This document shows, piece after piece, positions 7,380 to 15,577 of a stretch of 64,000 nt of DNA (position 1 is the stretch's first letter; the number at the start of each line of letters is the position of its first letter). Position numbers and translations under genes: made by a program. The notes under the pieces are model-generated. The model saw nothing but the letters and a program-made list of their open reading frames with translations, searched no databases and had not been told where the DNA came from. This stretch comes from Candidatus Binatia bacterium (GTDB lineage: Bacteria > Vulcanimicrobiota > Vulcanimicrobiia > Vulcanimicrobiales > Vulcanimicrobiaceae): contig DATKHY010000007.1 of NCBI GenBank assembly GCA_035544215.1, positions 310,001-374,000 of the forward strand. The letters run 5' to 3'.

Positions 7380-8696
7380 GTGTTTATGTCGTGCAAACAT
7401 GCCTCCGCGTCCATGGCTCTCGCGCTCGTGCTGCTCGAAGCATCCTGCGCATCCGGGAGCGGCGGCCTTGTGCCCGAAACGTCCGCGGTCAACTCTTCGA
7501 TTGTTACGAACTTCGCCGGTCTCGCACCGGACCGAGCTCCCAAAGATACGATCGTCGGGTGCAGGATCGTAACCCCCAAGCGACGGACGGTGCTCGATCC
7601 CCCGTCCGTGCAAAGGTTTGTGCTCTCGCCGAGCTTCAACCCCACCGGGTACGTGTTCTATTTCGAGATCGGACTGGGCAAGCAGTGTTACTCGCTGCCG
7701 CCGGCGCTGTACACGACGGTTCCCGGAAGACTCAAACGGGCGAAGACGGAAGTCGTGTTCGAAAGCGGCCGTAACAAGCTCATCCTCCAGGCCAAACAGT
7801 CGTACGAGTACGTCGCCTACGCCGTAAAGGCGAAGCCGGCGCGATACATTTACGTCATCGACCATGCCAGCTCGGACGTCTCGGTGTTCCTGGCGGGCTC
7901 TAACGGTAACGTCGCTCCGTACTATCGCATCAGAAACGTCGGCGGCAATCACGCCGCTCCACAGGGAATTGCCGAAGACGCCCAAGGCTACGTGTACGTT
8001 ACGACGATCGCGGCGGACGGCGTCACGACGTCGGTGCTCGTCTTCGCGCCGGGCGCTCATGGCAACGCGAAGCCGGTACGCGCGATTACCGGCCCGCACA
8101 CGACGCTGACGAATAATTCGAGCGACACGGGCGTCGGCCCAGACGGATCGATTTACGTCAACGACGGCAGCGGGATCGTCGTCTTCGCCCCGAACGCCGA
8201 CGGCGACGCGAAACCGGTGCGACACATCAAGAACCTGAACGGCGGCGGAGCCGCGGTTTCGCCCAGCGATCTGCTGTACACCACGACGGCCGTCGGGACC
8301 GCCAATAAGACGGCGCTCGACGCCTTCGGCCCCACGGAGCACGGCCACGAGCCGCCGCTCGCGTCGATCGAGGGAAGAGAGGCCCGCGTCGTCGGTCATC
8401 TCACCGGCGTCGACGCACAGGGAGACGTTTATCTATGCAGGCAAAAGGCGGTGATCGAGTTCGCGCCTTATCAGAACGGCGACGTCTTCCCCATTCGCGA
8501 TATCCCGGGTGCGAGTTTCGTCGGCCTGCAGCCGATTGCGGTCGACGGGGCTGGAAACGTCTTTGCCGGCGACGAGGACGGCGCTCGCATCTACCGGTTC
8601 GCACCGGATGCCGACGGCGGCGTCGCGCCGGTAGCGACCATAGCCGGGACTAACACCGGCTTGGTCAATCCCGCTGCGATAGCGGTCGGGAAATAG
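7380..8696 (+). CDS. Secreted beta-propeller (NHL/SMP-30-like) lipoprotein
   Basis: 438 residues from GTG 7380, six bases after AAAGGAG. ATG 7386 is the alternative. A signal sequence ends in the lipobox 'LLEASC'. The mature protein has repeated blades of the type 'YIYVIDHASSDVSVFLAGSNGN', 'YVYVTTI...VLVFAPGAHGN', 'SIYVNDGSGIVVFAPNADGD' and 'NVFAGDEDGARIYRFAPDADG'. These are NHL/SMP-30-like six-bladed propeller repeats, each about 50 residues. Its ligand or role is unknown. It ends 14 bases before the converging glycosyltransferase gene. Confidence 0.75.
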   Translation: MFMSCKHASASMALALVLLEASCASGSGGLVPETSAVNSSIVTNFAGLAPDRAPKDTIVGCRIVTPKRRTVLDPPSVQRFVLSPSFNPTGYVFYFEIGLGKQCYSLPPALYTTVPGRLKRAKTEVVFESGRNKLILQAKQSYEYVAYAVKAKPARYIYVIDHASSDVSVFLAGSNGNVAPYYRIRNVGGNHAAPQGIAEDAQGYVYVTTIAADGVTTSVLVFAPGAHGNAKPVRAITGPHTTLTNNSSDTGVGPDGSIYVNDGSGIVVFAPNADGDAKPVRHIKNLNGGGAAVSPSDLLYTTTAVGTANKTALDAFGPTEHGHEPPLASIEGREARVVGHLTGVDAQGDVYLCRQKAVIEFAPYQNGDVFPIRDIPGASFVGLQPIAVDGAGNVFAGDEDGARIYRFAPDADGGVAPVATIAGTNTGLVNPAAIAVGK

Positions 8697-8709
8697 CGTA
8701 GCGGCGTGG

Positions 8710-9498
8710 CTAGGCATCGAGCCCTTGAGGCTGGTGTCTAGCCGCGCCGACCTTGGCGCCGGCGGGATCGAAAATTCGAAACCGAACCATGCGCCAGCGC
8801 TGCAGCCGAAAGGCGAGGGCCGTCGCCACGACGTCGAACCCATAGCGCACGCTGCGGGCGAACCCGATCGAGGATGCCTCGGGAAAGTAGCGGGTCGGGC
8901 ACGAGATCTCGCCGATGCGCAAGCCGAAATAGATGGCCTGCGCGAGGACTTGGTTATCGAAGACGAAGTCGTTGGAGTTCGCCGCCAGCGGAAGCGTTTC
9001 CAACACGCGGCGGGAGAATGCACGCAGACCGGTGTGATACTCCGACAGCCGTGCTCCGACAAGCAGGTTCTCGAACGCCGTGAGCGCCCGGTTGGACACA
9101 TACTTATAGAGCGGCATGCCCCCGGCGCGCGCTCCCCCGCACAGGATTCGAGAGCCCAACGCAACGTCGTACTCGCCGTACGCCACCATCGCCGCCAGCG
9201 CAGTGACCAAACGAGGCGAGTACTGGTAGTCCGGATGGAGCATCACGGCCACGTCGGCGCCGAGCTCGAGCGCCGCGCGATAGCACGTCTTCTGATTGGC
9301 GCCATAGCCCAGGTTCCGCTCGTGGGTGACGACGTGTGCGCCGAGCCGTCGCGCCAACGAGACCGTCTCGTCGTCGCTGGCGTCGTCGACCACGACGACC
9401 GCGTCGACGATCTCCGGCAGCTCGGCGTACGTGCGTCGCAACGTCTGCGCCGCGTTGTAGGCCGGCATGACGACGACGACTTTCTGTCCGTTCAGCAC
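8710..9498 (-). CDS. Family 2 glycosyltransferase (dolichol-phosphate-mannose synthase-like)
   Basis: 262 residues. GT-A fold start '[19 protein letters not shown]', then '[12 protein letters not shown]', '[20 protein letters not shown]' and '[12 protein letters not shown]', in which the HPD-type Asp replaces the usual DxD. '[14 protein letters not shown]' is the conserved acceptor region of DPM1/GtrB-like enzymes. It probably transfers a sugar from a nucleotide donor to a polyprenyl phosphate or an envelope acceptor. The GT39-type membrane protein upstream on the same strand (39-base gap) could use a polyprenyl-linked sugar, so the two may work as a pair. Confidence 0.85.
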   Translation of the reverse strand: MLNGQKVVVVMPAYNAAQTLRRTYAELPEIVDAVVVVDDASDDETVSLARRLGAHVVTHERNLGYGANQKTCYRAALELGADVAVMLHPDYQYSPRLVTALAAMVAYGEYDVALGSRILCGGARAGGMPLYKYVSNRALTAFENLLVGARLSEYHTGLRAFSRRVLETLPLAANSNDFVFDNQVLAQAIYFGLRIGEISCPTRYFPEASSIGFARSVRYGFDVVATALAFRLQRWRMVRFRIFDPAGAKVGAARHQPQGLDA

Positions 9499-9537
9499 TT
9501 GTGTTACTCTACGCCGCCTCGCCTCGCGGTGGCCTGC

Positions 9538-11085
9538 TCACTGCAAGCGGGGGCCCGTACGAAGGCGATAGACGGTCACCGACTCCATCCGGCCGGGATA
9601 TGACGTCTGGCCGACGAGCAGATAATGGGCTTTCATCGCATCTAGAAAGTCGCGGGTGGGCGAACGGTAGACGACGCCGCGCGATACCTTTCGCCGGTCG
9701 GCGGTATCGTCGACGATCAGATCGATGTATTCATACGTGCGTGCATCTTGGACCAGCCGGTTGACGGCATCTGGAACTGCGCCGGGCGCGTACGCGTTCG
9801 CGTTGTGACCGAACTTGAATATCTCGGGGTGATCGGTCTGAGGGAACGCGGTGTACGCGACATGCGCGTCGCGCGAATAGAAGGCGAAGGTCGCGGTTAT
9901 ATCGTCTGGTGCAATCACGTAGAGCGTCGCGGCATCCAGCGGCTGCGACACGGCGAAGGTCCGAATGCCGGACTTGGGCATGCCGGCGGTGTGTAGGGCA
10001 AAGATGACGTCCTCCGTCGCGATAAAGAGCGAAATTGTCGCGGTTACCGCGGCTCCCCAGCGCGCCCAATGCGACGGATACTCACGCGTGACGCGTTGGA
10101 ACCATGCCGCGACGATCCACGCGAGGAACACGCATAAGAGGCCTTCGAAGATGACGGCGTATCTGACGTTCAGGCGGCCCGCCGCCGAGATGAGCGCCAG
10201 CGCTGCCCCGTATATCACTCCCAGCGCGATCGCGTCGGCGTTGAGCCTGCGCGCCATTATCAACCTTGCTAATGCGACGGCCAGAAACGCGCACAGGACG
10301 ATGGCTAGTTTCTCCGGCCAGAGCGGCATCGACCGCACTATCGTCCACGCGAAGAAGCCGAGCTTCGCGAGCGCGTTCGGCGGCGGCTCAAACAAAGGAT
10401 TTACGGGACCCAGCGCCGGTTTCACCAGGTAGGGGTCGGGCTGATGCGCGAGGACCGGCAGCCAGAAGAGAAACGGCAGCGCGCCGAGCACCATCGCACC
10501 GGCTACCGCCGCACCGTGGCGCACTCCGCGGGGCGACCGTAGCGCCCACACGACGAGCATCGGCACGTAGAAAAGTGCCGCGTAGTGCGTATACGTGGTC
10601 AGCGCCGTCACCAGCGCGATCGCGACGAAAAGTGTCGGCCGTAGCGGTTCGCGCCGCGCCGTCATAACGAGCGCCGCCAGCACTGTGCACAGCAATGCCA
10701 TCAGCGGATAGAGATAGTCGCCCGACTCCAAGATCGCCATGGGACTCACGGCGTACATCGCGGCTGCCAGAAGCCCGACGCCGGCCGAGCCGGCGATCGC
10801 GCCGAGGCGATAGACCGCCGCAATGGTGAATACGCTGCAGACGAAGGGAATCGCCTTGAGCGCGAGCTCGCTCGTGCCCGCCAGCCCCAGCCAAGCGTAG
10901 CTGATCGCGAAGTAGAGCGGCGGATGATACTCCGTTACTATGACGCGGTGCAGAAACGTCTGGAAAGTCGGGGCAATTGCGTCGACGTAGACGTACGCCT
11001 CGTCTCGCCAGAGGCCGTCGTGCAGCAGGCCTGGGATGCGGATTAACACACCCGCCGTCAGGATCCCGGCGAGAAGCAGCCTCAT
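9538..11085 (-). CDS. GT39-type membrane glycosyltransferase
   Basis: About 515 residues from ATG 11085, one base after the stop of the acetyltransferase gene. An upstream start at 11106 would overlap that gene. The protein begins with a membrane helix followed by 'GLWRDEAYVYVDA', whose Asp-Glu pair is the catalytic motif of GT-C (PMT/ArnT-like) enzymes. 'TEYHPPLYFAISYAWL' is another conserved loop of the family. Around ten further hydrophobic helices follow, then a ~130-residue soluble tail. It should move a sugar from a polyprenyl-phosphate donor to a protein or lipid acceptor on the outer face of the inner membrane. The acceptor is unknown. Confidence 0.8.
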   Translation of the reverse strand: MRLLLAGILTAGVLIRIPGLLHDGLWRDEAYVYVDAIAPTFQTFLHRVIVTEYHPPLYFAISYAWLGLAGTSELALKAIPFVCSVFTIAAVYRLGAIAGSAGVGLLAAAMYAVSPMAILESGDYLYPLMALLCTVLAALVMTARREPLRPTLFVAIALVTALTTYTHYAALFYVPMLVVWALRSPRGVRHGAAVAGAMVLGALPFLFWLPVLAHQPDPYLVKPALGPVNPLFEPPPNALAKLGFFAWTIVRSMPLWPEKLAIVLCAFLAVALARLIMARRLNADAIALGVIYGAALALISAAGRLNVRYAVIFEGLLCVFLAWIVAAWFQRVTREYPSHWARWGAAVTATISLFIATEDVIFALHTAGMPKSGIRTFAVSQPLDAATLYVIAPDDITATFAFYSRDAHVAYTAFPQTDHPEIFKFGHNANAYAPGAVPDAVNRLVQDARTYEYIDLIVDDTADRRKVSRGVVYRSPTRDFLDAMKAHYLLVGQTSYPGRMESVTVYRLRTGPRLQ

Positions 11086-11086
11086 A

Positions 11087-11518
11087 TTACGGCCGGCGCT
11101 TCTCAAAAATGTGTTGACTCTTCACGCGCCGGTAGCCGTTGCGTTCGTAGAACCTGTGCGCACGCTCCCGGATGACGTTGGAGCGCACTCCGACCGCCGC
11201 TGCCCCGCGGTCGAACGCCCAGCTCTCTGCAGCGGCGAGGAGCTCTGCGCCGACGCCGGCGCTGCGCAATCCGTCCGCGACGACGAGCCCGAGGATCATT
11301 CCGCGCGTTCCGACAATGAAGTCCCGTGTTATGGCCACGGCGACGAATCCGGAGAGACCGCGGTCGCCCGCAGCGACGAGAACTTGAGAGTCGCCCTTCA
11401 ATGCAGCCAGACGCGCACGGATGTCCTCGACTCCCGCCGGATAGCCCAGTTGATCCAGAAGCGGCGCGAGCGCCTCGGCGTCGCGCGCGTCCACCACGCG
11501 AACTTCAAATGACGGCAC
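11087..11518 (-). CDS. GNAT-family N-acetyltransferase
   Basis: 143 residues from GTG 11518. It has the GNAT layout: N-terminal 'VRVVDARDAEALAPLLDQLGYP', the central strand 'VAVAITRDF', the acetyl-CoA loop 'GLVVADGLRSAGVGAELLAAAESWA' and the C-terminal 'RAHRFYERNGYRRV'. The substrate cannot be predicted. It heads a minus-strand set with the two glycosyltransferases. Its start codon overlaps the divergent receptor start by ten bases, so one of the two starts may be misplaced. Confidence 0.85.
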   Translation of the reverse strand: MPSFEVRVVDARDAEALAPLLDQLGYPAGVEDIRARLAALKGDSQVLVAAGDRGLSGFVAVAITRDFIVGTRGMILGLVVADGLRSAGVGAELLAAAESWAFDRGAAAVGVRSNVIRERAHRFYERNGYRRVKSQHIFEKRRP

Positions 11519-14256
11519 GCTGCTCGGGACTGTTCAGCGTCCGCCTTCGCCGCTCCGTCCTGGCGCTGGGCGTTATGCTTGTGACAACGCTGGTCATCGG
11601 AATGCGAGCCAATGCCGCGGAGCTAACGACCGGCGCGATCATCGGGCGCGTGCAGACCGGCGCCGGCGCGCCGATCGCGAACGCGCGAGTGGAGGCACGA
11701 TCGGCGTCAGGGCGCTACGCCGCGACGACCGACTCGTCCGGCGCCTTCGTGATTCTGGGCATCGCACCCGATACGTACGACGTCACCGTGCGCGCGGGCG
11801 GCTTCGAGCCGGCCGGCGACGTCGCGATCATCCTGCCGGGCGAGCGCGAGCAGCTGACGTTCACGCTGCGACCTGCCCTCAAAGAGATCGCGCGCGTGGA
11901 GGCCAAGGGCGAGGCATTCTCGGTCGGCAGCACGAGCGATACGTTCACCGTGACGGGCGACGCGGCGCGAGCGTCGTTTCCCGACGCAAACTCCTCGGGC
12001 TTGGCGAACTACGCGCAGGGCTCGGTTCAGGGAGCGATCGCCGGCGTGCCGGGCGTGCAGCTCGACACGTTCGCGAACGCGGTCGTACGCGGCGGCAAGG
12101 TGCAAGACACCGTGTTTGACTTCGATTCGGTTCCGATTCCGCAAGGCCTGATCGCCGAGCCCGGCGGCAACATCGTCGGCGCGCAGCTGGGCACGGCGGG
12201 CGTCGGCGCGACGACACTGACGCTGGGCGGCTTCACCGACTCGAGTCAAAACGCGCTGGGGGGCGTCGTGAACGAGATCCCAATGGTCGGCACCTATCCC
12301 GCGCGTTCGACGTTCGACGTCGCGACAGGGATCGGCGCGCAGTACGGCGCCGTGGACGCGAGCTCGCAGTGGGCGACGCCGGACCTGCGCTGGCGCTACG
12401 CCGTCGGCGTGACTTCTTCTAACGCCTACTTTCCCTACGGCGACGGCGTGACGTTCTATCCGTCGGAGATGGGCACGTACGGGCTAGCTTTGCAGACGCG
12501 GGCGGCGACGGCTTGGTCAGGCAACGTGCACTTCGCGCCGAACGATAGCAACGACTTTTCCGCCACTTTCCTCGCCGGCGTCGCCACGTACGACCAGTAC
12601 GACACGCCTTATGCCGGTGAAACGTGGGCGACGTTCAACTCGAAGTCGACCTTCTTCCCAGGTCAGCCCGCCGACCCCAACGCGCAGGTCGACACGCCGT
12701 CGCGAGCGCGCGGCACCTATTTCGTAGCGAAGCTGCAATGGCTGCATCGTTGGGCACACTCCCTGGGACGCGTGTACGTCTATCAGTCACAGGTTGATGC
12801 GATAGCGAACGGCCCGTTTTGGGACGACCTCTCCTTCCCCAACGGCGTGATCTCGCTGTGGTCGCAGCAGAGTCAGCGGCAAGACGGAATCGGCTACGAC
12901 TTCGACGATCAGGCCGGTGCCAAGCACGACTTCCGGGGCGGCGTCCAGTACGCGGTGAACACGAGCAACCTCGATCAGCTCGTTCCGACTGCAGACGAGC
13001 TCGTCACGTCGAATCCGCGTCTGGATCAGTACCTGCTCTACGCCGGCGACACGTGGTCCGTGGACGATCGCTTCAACGCGAACGCGACGCTGCGGCTCAC
13101 GGGCGAGAACGTGCTGAGCGGCACGGGCATGGCGTATGGCGTGGACGCGATAGACCCGCACCTCGCCGCTACGTACACGCTCGGCGAAGCCGGCGCCGTG
13201 CGAGCGACGTTCGATCACACGTCCGTCGCGCCGCTTCCCTTGGAAGTCCGGCGGACTGACTCCGCCGCGCCGGCGACGCCGATCACGCTGGCGCCGGAAA
13301 CGGCCGACGACTACAGCCTCTCGTACGAACACGCCGGGCCGATGCAGGTGCGGCTGACGTACTATGCCGAGCTCGAGAAGAACCGCATCGACGTCTTGCC
13401 GCCGAACCTTCGCGCGACGTCGCAGAATCCCAACGCGGTTGGAGTACCGACCAACGCCGGCCTGCTTCGATCGCACGGCGTGGGGTTGTTCGTCAAGCGC
13501 GGCGGACTGCAGCTCACGGCGAACTACGATCGTACGTATACCTCGAGCGTCGATCAGTTTGCGTACAACGATCTCAACCCGGCGGCGATCGCAGCCGGCC
13601 ACCTCTATCCTGCGGGTTACGTTCCCGATTTCACCGCGGTGCTCGGCTACGAGGTCGGCCTCATGCGCCGGCGGCTGCGCGTCACGCCGTTGCTCTCCTA
13701 CGAGAGCGGCTATCCGTACGGCAACGGCACAATGGTGTGGATCCTCAACCCCAAGACCGGCGCGCCGGAATTAGTACCCAACGACAATCACGTGAACCCC
13801 GGGTATAACTATTACTTCCTGAGGAACCCGGCGCTTGGGTACAATGCGGTGGCGAACCCATATATCGCAACACTCGGCACCGCAGAGGGCAGCGATCCGA
13901 ACACTCTGCGAACCGCGCCGCAGACGCTCGCCTCGCTGCACGTTGAGCTGGACCTGTCGCAGCACGTGACGGCGATGCTCGACGTCTCCAATCTCTTTGC
14001 GGACGGCGCGGCTACGCAGATGCAAGGCAATCCCTATCTCATCGGACCGCCGGGCTACACGGGGGGCGATCTTTTGTACGAGAGAGCATACGGAGCTCAG
14101 TACTGCAAAGGTTGTCTCTACACGCTCGGCAACGGCGTAGCGACGAACGACGGGCGCATGCAAATCGTGCCGTGGACGTACGGAGCGGCCGGGTACGTGC
14201 CGCAAGCCTATCCGATGGCTCGCACGGCGCAGATCCGGCTGCGGTACCGCCTCTAG
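11509..14256 (+). CDS. TonB-dependent receptor-like outer-membrane protein with carboxypeptidase-regulatory-like domain
   Basis: 915 residues from ATG 11509. The signal peptide has 'RLRRSVLALGVMLVTTLVIG' and a cut near 'ANA'. Residues ~40-130 form a carboxypeptidase-regulatory-like beta-sandwich ('GAIIGRVQTGAGAPIANARV', 'TTDSSGAFVILGIAPDTYDV'). A plug-like region follows ('AGVPGVQLDTF'), then a long barrel rich in Tyr/Trp-ended strands ending 'AQIRLRYRL'. This architecture belongs to a large outer-membrane transporter family in environmental phyla. No exbB, exbD or tonB is in the window, and the ligand is unknown. ATG 11572 is an alternative start that avoids overlap with the divergent gene. 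Confidence 0.8.
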   Translation: MTARCSGLFSVRLRRSVLALGVMLVTTLVIGMRANAAELTTGAIIGRVQTGAGAPIANARVEARSASGRYAATTDSSGAFVILGIAPDTYDVTVRAGGFEPAGDVAIILPGEREQLTFTLRPALKEIARVEAKGEAFSVGSTSDTFTVTGDAARASFPDANSSGLANYAQGSVQGAIAGVPGVQLDTFANAVVRGGKVQDTVFDFDSVPIPQGLIAEPGGNIVGAQLGTAGVGATTLTLGGFTDSSQNALGGVVNEIPMVGTYPARSTFDVATGIGAQYGAVDASSQWATPDLRWRYAVGVTSSNAYFPYGDGVTFYPSEMGTYGLALQTRAATAWSGNVHFAPNDSNDFSATFLAGVATYDQYDTPYAGETWATFNSKSTFFPGQPADPNAQVDTPSRARGTYFVAKLQWLHRWAHSLGRVYVYQSQVDAIANGPFWDDLSFPNGVISLWSQQSQRQDGIGYDFDDQAGAKHDFRGGVQYAVNTSNLDQLVPTADELVTSNPRLDQYLLYAGDTWSVDDRFNANATLRLTGENVLSGTGMAYGVDAIDPHLAATYTLGEAGAVRATFDHTSVAPLPLEVRRTDSAAPATPITLAPETADDYSLSYEHAGPMQVRLTYYAELEKNRIDVLPPNLRATSQNPNAVGVPTNAGLLRSHGVGLFVKRGGLQLTANYDRTYTSSVDQFAYNDLNPAAIAAGHLYPAGYVPDFTAVLGYEVGLMRRRLRVTPLLSYESGYPYGNGTMVWILNPKTGAPELVPNDNHVNPGYNYYFLRNPALGYNAVANPYIATLGTAEGSDPNTLRTAPQTLASLHVELDLSQHVTAMLDVSNLFADGAATQMQGNPYLIGPPGYTGGDLLYERAYGAQYCKGCLYTLGNGVATNDGRMQIVPWTYGAAGYVPQAYPMARTAQIRLRYRL

Positions 14257-15461
14257 GTCTCGGCGCCGGCGAGGCGCTCGCTCCAGCGGATGCGGCCGGT
14301 CAACTGCATCACCGCAAATAGCGTGACGATCGCGCCGACCGTGATCGTGAGGCCGCTCCAGCCCTCGTTAAAGAGCGCGTACGAGAAGAGGACGAGGTAG
14401 ATCAGCTGCGCGAGCCCGCTTTCGACCGCCGCGAACCTCCAGCCGACCGCGAGCCGCAGATATGAGATCGTCAGGAACAGCGTGACCGCCGAGCAGATGA
14501 CGAAGGCGGCCTCGACCGGAATTCGGTCGACGAGATACGCGAAGAGCAGGTGAAACGAAAAGAACGACGCGGCCAGGAAGAAGTAGTTGATCGGGTGCAG
14601 ATCGACCTTACGCAGCGTTGTGATCACCAGCATCACGAAGAAGTAGAAGAACAGCGCGACCGGCGCCCAGAACGTGATGCGCTGCGCGAGCGGTCCCGGC
14701 TGGAGCGGATAGGGAAACGCCATGCCGATGCCGTTGCCGGTCACGAGCGTCCCATAGTGCCAGTCGAGCCGCCAACCCTTGGGGAGCCTGTGCTCGGCGA
14801 GGGGCAGCAGCGTCTGCGGCGGGAAGTCGATCGCGTCGAAGTCCGTCCGCATCGTTAGCGCGAAGTCCCGAACCAACTCGACATCGTTACCGAAACGATA
14901 CGTCCACGTGCCCATGCCGCGCGACGTATACCGGATGTCGATAAAGGTTTCCGCTCCCGGCGGCAGATCGAAGCCTACGTAGCCCTGGTCCAGCGCGGTC
15001 GGGTCGGTCACGCGTTCCCCGCCGATCGAGCAGGCGAAGTTCGCGTAGGTGCCGTCGCTGGAGGGGAATGGGAAGTGCACGGAGAGCTGCCGGCTCTTCG
15101 TGTCGTTGCGGAGGCGATAGTGCGCCACGAAGGCAACGTCGTAGAGATTGTACCAGAGCAGTCCGTCCCGCCGCTGCTCGAGATGCAGATTGACCGCGAC
15201 TCGGCTGCGGCTCAGCGGCACCGCGACGTCTTGGTAGCCCCGTTCCACCCGCTTCTTGTCCTTGTTGTAGGTGTCGACTGCCACGCGCGCGTTCACCTGA
15301 GGCGCCAGCTGCGTCTGGGCGCTTCCCCATTGCGCGCTGAGCTTCTGGCGCTGGCTCTCGTCGGACGATGCCGTGCGCTGCACGAGCGTCGCCCCCAGGA
15401 TCATCCAGGCCACACCAGCCGAGCAAAAAATGAAGGCGATGGCGATCAGGCGCTTGAGCAT
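14253..15461 (-). CDS. CreD-like inner-membrane protein
   Basis: 402 residues. One N-terminal helix is followed by a large periplasmic beta-rich part ('VAHYRLRNDTKSRQLSVHFP', 'GYVGFDLPPGAETFIDIRY') and then six or so C-terminal helices with 'PINYFFLAASFFSFHLLFAYLVD', the most conserved CreD segment. CreD is linked to envelope integrity and beta-lactam response in proteobacteria. There it is controlled by CreBC through TTCAC direct repeats, which are absent here; two tandem palindromes lie upstream instead. GAGGGG sits six bases before ATG 15461. It overlaps the end of the converging receptor gene by four bases. Confidence 0.8.
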   Translation of the reverse strand: MLKRLIAIAFIFCSAGVAWMILGATLVQRTASSDESQRQKLSAQWGSAQTQLAPQVNARVAVDTYNKDKKRVERGYQDVAVPLSRSRVAVNLHLEQRRDGLLWYNLYDVAFVAHYRLRNDTKSRQLSVHFPFPSSDGTYANFACSIGGERVTDPTALDQGYVGFDLPPGAETFIDIRYTSRGMGTWTYRFGNDVELVRDFALTMRTDFDAIDFPPQTLLPLAEHRLPKGWRLDWHYGTLVTGNGIGMAFPYPLQPGPLAQRITFWAPVALFFYFFVMLVITTLRKVDLHPINYFFLAASFFSFHLLFAYLVDRIPVEAAFVICSAVTLFLTISYLRLAVGWRFAAVESGLAQLIYLVLFSYALFNEGWSGLTITVGAIVTLFAVMQLTGRIRWSERLAGAET

Positions 15462-15487
15462 GCGGTACCCCTCGGCGTCGGTCAGTT

Positions 15488-15526
15488 ACTTTGCACTGCA
15501 AAGTCATTAACTTTGTATCACAAAGT
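15488..15526. promoter_or_regulatory. Two tandem palindromes, probable operator for creD and the TIR gene
   Basis: Palindrome 1 is ACTTTGCA-C-TGCAAAGT (15488-15504). Palindrome 2 is ACTTTGT-ATC-ACAAAGT (15510-15526). Both are perfect and share the half-site ACTTTG. Their centres are 22 bp apart, about two helical turns, so two dimers could bind the same face. The block is 27 bases from the creD start and about 50 from the TIR gene start. The cognate regulator is not in the window. Confidence 0.75.
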
Positions 15527-15577
15527 ATCGACCGGCGCAAGGCCTTTCCGATGAGTGGGCTTACGCGAGGAAGCAGG

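Noticed and set aside
15491-15577. Upstream TTG start for the TIR-STAND gene
   Set aside because: It would place the coding start inside the operator palindromes and add ~30 residues without family support. ATG 15578 has a ribosome site.
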